Notes under the pieces: model-generated | Databases searched by the model: none | What the model was told of the DNA's origin: nothing | The model's input: the letters and a program-made list of their open reading frames with translations, nothing else | NCBI GenBank assembly: GCA_030745255.1 | Contig: JASLOY010000063.1 | Location: 413 to 11,421 of the forward strand | Reading direction: 5' to 3' | DNA: 11,009 nt | DNA from: Vicinamibacterales bacterium | GTDB lineage: Bacteria; Acidobacteriota; Vicinamibacteria; Vicinamibacterales; UBA8438 | Position numbers and translations under genes: made by a program | Shown: in pieces, positions 6,721-11,009 of the stretch | Layout of the letters: each line of letters opens with the position of its first letter | How positions within the stretch are numbered: position 1 is the stretch's first letter

Positions 6721-6847
6721 GACTCGCGTTCGGGACACCCGGGACACACCGCAGTGACATTGCGGCGCCCGGCGTACCTTACACTACCAATGAGACAAGG
6801 ACGCTGCCCTCGGGGACGCCCGGCGGCTGCGGGGCGTCTGTCAGACA

Positions 6848-7693
6848 GTGGTGGATCTCGTCGCCGACCAGTGGTTCCTCTTTCCGGCCGCCGTGGTGAT
6901 CGCAACGCTCGGAATGAGCTGCGGCATCGGTGGCGCGATCCTCTTCTCCCCTATGTTCATGGTGGTGCTCGAGCTGCCACCGGCCGTGGCCATTGGCACC
7001 GCCTTGCTCACGCAGCTGTTCGGCTTCAGCTCGGGTGTTTACGCTTACCGACGGCGCCAACTGATCGACTACGCGCTCGCCCGGCGGCTACTGGTGGTGG
7101 CGATTCCGGGCGCGGCCCTCGGCGTGCTGGGCGCCGGTCTGGTGCCCGGCGACCTGTTGCGCCGCCTCTTCGCCTGCGGGATCGTGGCCATCGGCGTACA
7201 GCTGTTCCGGTCGTATCAGCGCGAACGGCGCGAAGCCGACGTACCGCAGACACCGACCGGACCACCAACGCTCGTTGACGCCAGAGGCATCGCGTATCGC
7301 TATACGCTGCGCAGCCCGCACCTGGCCCGTCTCTTTGCGGCCGGTGGCGGCACGCTGCTGGGGCTGGTCTCGGTCGGTCTCGCCGAGCTGCTCGAGTACC
7401 ACCTGATTGTCATCAGCCTGGTGCCGCCGCCGGTGGCGGTGGCGACTTCGATTCTCGTGGTGTTCGCCGCGACGCTCACCGCCGCGGGGGGCCACCTCTA
7501 CACGTTTGCGGTCCATGCCGCACCGGGCACACTCACCCAGGTCGGTCAGGTCGTGATGTTCACGATTCCCGGTGTCATCCTTGGCGGTCAGATCGGGCCG
7601 TGGCTCCAGACCCGCCTGAACCCGACAACCGTGCGTCTTGGGATGGCGTTCGTCTTCTGCGCGCTCGGCGTCTTCATGCTGCTGCGGGGATAG
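6848..7693 (+). CDS. TauE/SafE-family membrane permease
   Basis: The 281-residue polytopic inner-membrane protein belongs to the TauE/SafE (former DUF81) family, whose characterised members are linked to export of sulfite or organosulfonates and related anions. It has about eight membrane segments in two halves: about 12-40, 45-66, 80-99 and 105-121, then 164-190, 193-214, 229-255 and 262-280. The glycine-rich motif GMSCGIGGAILFSP (22-35) opens the first half. GLVSVGLAELLEYHLI opens the second, with membrane-embedded Glu180 and Glu183. A cytosolic loop of about 40 residues joins them. Tandem GTG codons at 6848 and 6851 are the only starts after an in-frame stop at 6791. The ribosome site is weak, and a CTGTC-A-GACAG dyad (6838-6848) overlaps the first GTG. 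TACACT at 6780-6785 is a possible -10. The substrate cannot be inferred. Confidence 0.87.
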   Translation: MVDLVADQWFLFPAAVVIATLGMSCGIGGAILFSPMFMVVLELPPAVAIGTALLTQLFGFSSGVYAYRRRQLIDYALARRLLVVAIPGAALGVLGAGLVPGDLLRRLFACGIVAIGVQLFRSYQRERREADVPQTPTGPPTLVDARGIAYRYTLRSPHLARLFAAGGGTLLGLVSVGLAELLEYHLIVISLVPPPVAVATSILVVFAATLTAAGGHLYTFAVHAAPGTLTQVGQVVMFTIPGVILGGQIGPWLQTRLNPTTVRLGMAFVFCALGVFMLLRG

Positions 7694-7703
7694 CGGCCCG
7701 GCT

Positions 7704-7746
7704 GTGTCGTCCGACATTGTCGTGGGTTCTGGAGTGCTGTCACAAT
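7704..7746 (+). promoter_or_regulatory. Candidate promoter and operator-like dyad before the ThDP-enzyme gene
   Basis: TTGTCG (7717-7722) and CACAAT (7741-7746), 18 bases apart, form a weak sigma70-like promoter. The -10-like box lies nine bases before ATG 7756, and no Shine-Dalgarno is present. Directly upstream is the dyad TGTCG-TC-CGACA (7705-7716), touching the -35 box, where a repressor could bind. The 62-base spacer has no T-run, so read-through from the permease gene is also possible. Confidence 0.35.
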
Positions 7747-7755
7747 AGACCGCCG

Positions 7756-9423
7756 ATGCCAACCGCCGCTCGCCAGCTCGTCACGATGCTGTGCCGGCTC
7801 GAGGTGGATCGGGTTTTCTGCGTGCCCGGCGAGAGTTATCTGCCGGTGCTCGATGCCCTCGCTGATGAACCGGCTATCGACCTGGTGACCTGCCGGCACG
7901 AGAGCGGGGCCGGGCTGATGGCGGTCGCCGACGCGAAGATGACCGACCGCCCCGGGGTGGCGTTCGTCAGCCGCGGCCCCGGCGCCACCAACGCAGCGCT
8001 GGCGGTGCACACCGCCGAGCAGGACGGTGCGCCGATGGTGCTCGTCATCGGCCAGCTCCCGCGCGAGAACCTCGCGCGCGGGGTCTTTCAGAAAGTCGAC
8101 TACGAACGCACGTTTGCAGATATGGCGAAGCAGGTCGTCGAGGTACATGACGGCCAGCGCCTCGCCGAGGCGGCGGCCGAGGCGTTCCGGGTGGCCACTG
8201 TCGGGACACCGGGCCCAGCAGTTATCTCGGTACCGGAGGACGTCTTCGACGAACAGGTCGGTAACGCGCTCCCCGAGCCGTCACGCCGGTCACCCACGGC
8301 GCCTACCCCCGACGACGTCAGCGCCGTCGCCGACCGGCTGGACATGGCTGCGCGTCCGCTGCTCCTGGTCGGCGGCCTGGCGCGGAGCGCGCGGGGCCGG
8401 GCGGCGCTGGCCGCCTGCGTAGACCGCTGGCGGGTGCCTGTCGCCACCAGCTACAAGCACCAGGACCTGTTCGACAACCACCACCCCTGCTTCGCCGGGC
8501 ATCTCGGGTTCGGCCTCCCACCGGTGGCCTGGCAGCATCTGACCGAAGCCGACCTGATCGTGGCAATCGGAACGCGCCTGAACGAGATCACTACCCAGCG
8601 CTTCCGGCTCCCGAAGGCACCGACACCGGACCAGCCGCTGGTCCATGTGCACTCGGACCGGACCCAGATCGGCCGCGTGTTCGAGACCACGGCAGGCATT
8701 GTGGCCGACGCGATACCGTTTCTCGAGGCACTGGCTGCCCGCACGCCGACGGCGACATCGGATCGAATCGACCGCGCTAGGTGGCGGGACCGCGTCCATA
8801 GCGCGTTTCTGGAGCTTGCGCACTGGACCCCATCGGAGGCGCCCGACGGGGTCGATTTCGGCCATGTGGTGGCGGCGCTCGGCGACCAGCTGCCGTCTGA
8901 CGCGGTGCTCGCCATGGATGCCGGGAATTTCGGCGGCTGGCTCCACCGGCACTTCCTGTTTCGATCCAGTCACGTGTTGCTGGGCGCCATCTCCGGCGGC
9001 ATGGGGCTTGGGGTTCCGGCTGCCGTGGCGGCTGCGCTGCGATATCCGGATCGGCAGGTGGTGAGCGTCATCGGAGACGGCGGATTTCTGATGACCGGCA
9101 GCGAGCTGGCGACGGCGGTGCAGTATGGCGCCCGGGTCCGGCTGTTTGTGGCCAACAACGGGAGCTACGGCACGATCCGGCTGCACCAGGAGAAGCTTTT
9201 TCCCGGCCGGGTCGCCGGGACCGACCTGACCAACCCCGACTTCGCCGCGTTGGGCGAAGCATTCGGCGCGCGCGGGCTCGTACTCGACACCCCCGGTGAC
9301 ACGGCGGCCGTGGTCAGAGAGGCGCTCGGCCACGATGGACCCGTACTGGTGGACGTGCGAACCAGCCTGGAGCACCTTTCGACCTTCTCGACCCTGACGT
9401 CACTGGCTGCACCCTCGTCATGA
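7756..9423 (+). CDS. Thiamine-diphosphate-dependent enzyme of the acetolactate synthase (IlvB-like) superfamily
   Basis: The 555-residue product is a complete three-domain ThDP enzyme. The N-terminal Pyr domain (about 1-165) has the cofactor-activating Glu49 in CRHESGAG and the SRGPGATN loop. The central domain is about 185-325. The C-terminal PP domain (about 365-540) has the Mg/ThDP motif GDG (440-442) followed by VANNGSYG (Asn467/468), plus ISGGMGLGVPAA. All cofactor residues seem intact. The start VPGESYLPVLDAL and FQKVDYERTF differ from classical acetolactate synthase, and no regulatory small subunit is nearby, so it is probably a paralogue acting on another 2-oxo acid or aldehyde rather than the branched-chain biosynthetic enzyme. 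ATG 7756 is preferred over an in-frame GTG at 7600, which would add 52 Arg/Pro-rich residues read out of frame inside the permease gene. The next gene begins within its stop codon. Confidence 0.9.
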   Translation: MPTAARQLVTMLCRLEVDRVFCVPGESYLPVLDALADEPAIDLVTCRHESGAGLMAVADAKMTDRPGVAFVSRGPGATNAALAVHTAEQDGAPMVLVIGQLPRENLARGVFQKVDYERTFADMAKQVVEVHDGQRLAEAAAEAFRVATVGTPGPAVISVPEDVFDEQVGNALPEPSRRSPTAPTPDDVSAVADRLDMAARPLLLVGGLARSARGRAALAACVDRWRVPVATSYKHQDLFDNHHPCFAGHLGFGLPPVAWQHLTEADLIVAIGTRLNEITTQRFRLPKAPTPDQPLVHVHSDRTQIGRVFETTAGIVADAIPFLEALAARTPTATSDRIDRARWRDRVHSAFLELAHWTPSEAPDGVDFGHVVAALGDQLPSDAVLAMDAGNFGGWLHRHFLFRSSHVLLGAISGGMGLGVPAAVAAALRYPDRQVVSVIGDGGFLMTGSELATAVQYGARVRLFVANNGSYGTIRLHQEKLFPGRVAGTDLTNPDFAALGEAFGARGLVLDTPGDTAAVVREALGHDGPVLVDVRTSLEHLSTFSTLTSLAAPSS

Positions 9424-10871
9424 CCAGCCGCGGGACGATATTGCCACCCCCCCTTCGACGCGTCGCGCTGGCGCTGGTCGTCCTTGTCTGCGGGGTCTGC
9501 GGGGTCTACGCGGGGCGCGCTTCCCTGGCCCGGACGGCGGCCCAAGAGCCAGATTTCTCCCGGGCCGGAGAAGAAGCGATCCGCACCCTGCGGGCGCTCG
9601 TCCGTATCGACACCAGCAACCCGCCAGGCAACGAGACGCTCGCCGCCGAACATGTGCAGTCGGTCCTCGACGAAGCGGACATTTCCTCGAAGATCCTGGC
9701 GCTCGACCCAACACGCGGCAACCTGGTCGCGCGGCTTGAGGGCAACGGCTCGAAGCGCCCACTCCTGCTGATGGCGCACACCGACGTCGTCGGCGTCGAG
9801 CGGGCCGATTGGACGGTGGACCCGTTCGGGGGCGTAATCCGCGGCGGACATCTCTACGGCCGCGGTGCGTCGGACGACAAAGGTCAGCTCGCGGCTATGG
9901 TGCAGGTGATGCTGTTGCTCCACCGCGGCCAGGTGCCGCTGGCCCGCGACGTCATCCTGCTCGCGGAATCCGGCGAGGAAGGCACGACCGAGGTCGGCAT
10001 CGACTTCATGGTGGAGCGCCATTGGGACGAGATTGACGCCGAGTTCGCGCTGAACGAGGGCGGCCAGATGACCGAGTCGGGTGGCACAATCGAAACGGTG
10101 AGCATCGCCACGACAGAAAAGGTGCCGTGGCGAGGCATCAAGCTCATCGCCCACGGCACCGCCGGTCACGGGTCGGCGCCGCGACTCGACAACCCGGTCG
10201 TGCGCCTGGCTGCGGCAGTTGCCAAGGTGGGTACCTACCAATCGCCGATGCGGCTGAACGAGACGACGCGGGCCTACCTGAATCGGCTAGCCGCGACGAG
10301 CCCGCCGGACGTGGCCTTCCGGTATCGCAACCTGGAGAACCCACGTTTGAGCGCGTCGATCCAGGATCAGCTGCGGGAAGCGGACATCGGGGTCAACTCG
10401 ATGCTGCGCACCAGCATCTCTCCCAACATCATCAGCGGCGGCTTCCGCCGCAACGTGATCCCGACCGAGGCGGAGGCAGAGCTCGATGTCCGCGCCCTGC
10501 CGGACGAAGACCTCGACCAATTCCTGACCACGCTCCGCGAGTTGATCGACGACCCGGCCGTCGAGCTGACCGCACCGACCGGCATGCGCCCGGCGGCACC
10601 CCCGTCGAGCCTCGACAGCGAGCTGTTCAATGCGCTGGAACGGGTGCAGCAACAGATGTTTCCGGAGGCGGTCACGCTGCCGACGATGCTGGTTGCCGCC
10701 ACCGACTCGGCCCAGATTCGAGCCAAAGGGGTGCAAGCCTACGGCGTGGGGATGATCCGCAACAACATGAGCGGGGTTCATGGCACCGACGAGCGGATCT
10801 CCATCGAAGGCCTCGCGCTGTTCGTCGAATATCTGTACCGCGTGGTCGTCGAGATCGCCGGCGCCGATTAA
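9420..10871 (+). CDS. Exported M20-family metallopeptidase
   Basis: The 483-residue di-zinc exopeptidase belongs to the M20 (CPG2/ArgE/CPS1-like) family. Residues 12-31 (LRRVALALVVLVCGVCGVYA) are an export signal or N-terminal anchor, so it acts outside the cytoplasm. Metal-site residues are His120 and Asp122 in MAHTDVV, Asp152 in GRGASDDKG as the bridging ligand, Glu186 (general base) and Glu187 in ESGEEGT, Glu213 in LNEGG, and His454 in GVHGTDERI. The lid domain carries His250 in GTAGHGSAP, as in the dimerising members. The length is usual for the family. The likely reaction is release of an amino acid from a peptide or N-acyl amino acid. ATG 9420 overlaps the upstream TGA as ATGA, so the two genes are translationally coupled. 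The N-terminal coding holds a run of seven C (9447-9453) and an in-frame 9-base direct repeat. Confidence 0.93.
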   Translation: MTSRGTILPPPLRRVALALVVLVCGVCGVYAGRASLARTAAQEPDFSRAGEEAIRTLRALVRIDTSNPPGNETLAAEHVQSVLDEADISSKILALDPTRGNLVARLEGNGSKRPLLLMAHTDVVGVERADWTVDPFGGVIRGGHLYGRGASDDKGQLAAMVQVMLLLHRGQVPLARDVILLAESGEEGTTEVGIDFMVERHWDEIDAEFALNEGGQMTESGGTIETVSIATTEKVPWRGIKLIAHGTAGHGSAPRLDNPVVRLAAAVAKVGTYQSPMRLNETTRAYLNRLAATSPPDVAFRYRNLENPRLSASIQDQLREADIGVNSMLRTSISPNIISGGFRRNVIPTEAEAELDVRALPDEDLDQFLTTLRELIDDPAVELTAPTGMRPAAPPSSLDSELFNALERVQQQMFPEAVTLPTMLVAATDSAQIRAKGVQAYGVGMIRNNMSGVHGTDERISIEGLALFVEYLYRVVVEIAGAD

Positions 10872-10891
10872 TTACCAGATCCGAACAGGTC

Positions 10892-11009
10892 GCTGAAAAA
10901 CGGTAGTGTCGGTCTTCCTGGCGAGGCGTTCGGCTGGCCAGGCGCGACGAGGGAGCAGCCAGGCGGGCTGTGACCGAGGAAGCAACGCCGTCCAGGCGGA
11001 CGCCTCGCC
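10892..11009 (+). ncRNA. Candidate structured RNA or palindromic mobile repeat, cut off by the window edge
   Basis: There is no reading frame here, but dense pairing. CGGTC (10910-10914) can pair with GACCG (10972-10976) and enclose two hairpins: CCTGGC/GCCAGG (10917-10922 with 10937-10942) and GCAGCC/GGCTGT (10955-10960 with 10966-10971). A third hairpin, CGTCC-AGGC-GGACG (10989-11002), follows. GAGG in the first loop (10923-10926) can also pair with CCTC in the tail (11003-11006). CCAGGCG occurs three times (10938, 10959, 10992). The order (hairpin, GGAGCA, hairpin, GACCGAGGAAGCAA, hairpin) resembles what I remember of HEARO/IscB omega-RNAs, where GGAGCA, hairpin, GGGGGAACAA, hairpin follow each other; this is recalled and unverified. 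A 10-bp inverted repeat ending at the last base could instead mark a MITE-like palindrome. It starts 20 bases past the M20 stop. Confidence 0.45.

Noticed and set aside
6754..7278. 174-residue + frame starting near the TACACT box
   Set aside because: It overlaps the TauE/SafE gene in another frame and is dominated by Arg, with no membrane segments or motifs.
7600..7755. 52-residue N-terminal extension of the ThDP enzyme from GTG 7600
   Set aside because: It is out-of-frame reading inside the permease gene, Arg/Pro-rich, and the family's usual N-terminus begins at ATG 7756.
8290..9375. 361-residue - frame, and a further 358-residue - frame at 9165-10241
   Set aside because: Both are opposite well-supported enzymes with full active-site motifs. 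Their products are His/Arg-rich and without domains.
153..9423. A sulfonate-catabolism cluster (LarE, TauE/SafE, ThDP enzyme)
   Set aside because: larE and the permease are separated by unrelated, oppositely oriented genes. The ThDP enzyme shows no features I can tie to sulfoacetaldehyde acetyltransferase or sulfopyruvate decarboxylase.
10910..11009. A Rho-independent terminator for the M20 gene
   Set aside because: There are several hairpins and a closing helix but no T-run, and the element is far larger than a terminator.

Overview
The window is GC-rich and densely coded. It has no tRNA, rRNA, CRISPR array or transposase gene. It carries eight intact protein genes, a 17-codon gene fragment at the left edge and a structured repeat-like or RNA-like element that runs off the right edge. 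The secreted and lipoprotein hydrolases, the split M16 protease, the lone larE and the heptamer repeats suggest a Gram-negative environmental bacterium. An uncultured Acidobacteriota-like lineage is my best guess from family content, but nothing here proves the taxonomy.

Layout, left to right. A membrane-like gene fragment (- strand) diverges from larE (+), a sulfur transferase for nickel-pincer cofactor synthesis. larE converges on a block of three - strand genes for exported proteins: a zinc M16 peptidase, its catalytically dead lipoprotein partner (overlapping stop/start), and an alpha/beta-hydrolase after a 65-bp spacer holding heptamer repeats and palindromes. The M16 pair diverges, from back-to-back overlapping -10 boxes, from an unrecognised membrane-tethered, proline-rich protein. 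That gene runs stop-to-stop into a - strand ion-channel gene with cytosolic RCK domains. Next come + strand genes for a TauE/SafE permease, a thiamine-diphosphate enzyme of the acetolactate-synthase superfamily, and an exported M20 metallopeptidase whose start overlaps the enzyme's stop by 4 bases.

Functional reading. Four of the eight complete genes encode exported hydrolases, fitting a scavenger of extracellular or periplasmic peptides and esters. The M16 pair shows a clean division of labour: one subunit keeps the zinc site and has lost the substrate-binding Arg/Tyr pair, and the other has the reverse. The channel has an altered selectivity filter. The larE product has the three-cysteine arrangement known from iron-sulfur LarE enzymes. 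Two genes have no Shine-Dalgarno sequence and start nine bases after a -10-like hexamer, which suggests leaderless mRNAs.

The least explained part is the last ~100 bases. They fold into a compact multi-helix structure with a possible loop-to-tail pseudoknot, have the heptamer CCAGGCG three times, and hold a 10-bp inverted repeat whose second arm is the window's last ten bases. I consider it a mobile palindromic repeat or a HEARO/omega-RNA-like structured RNA.
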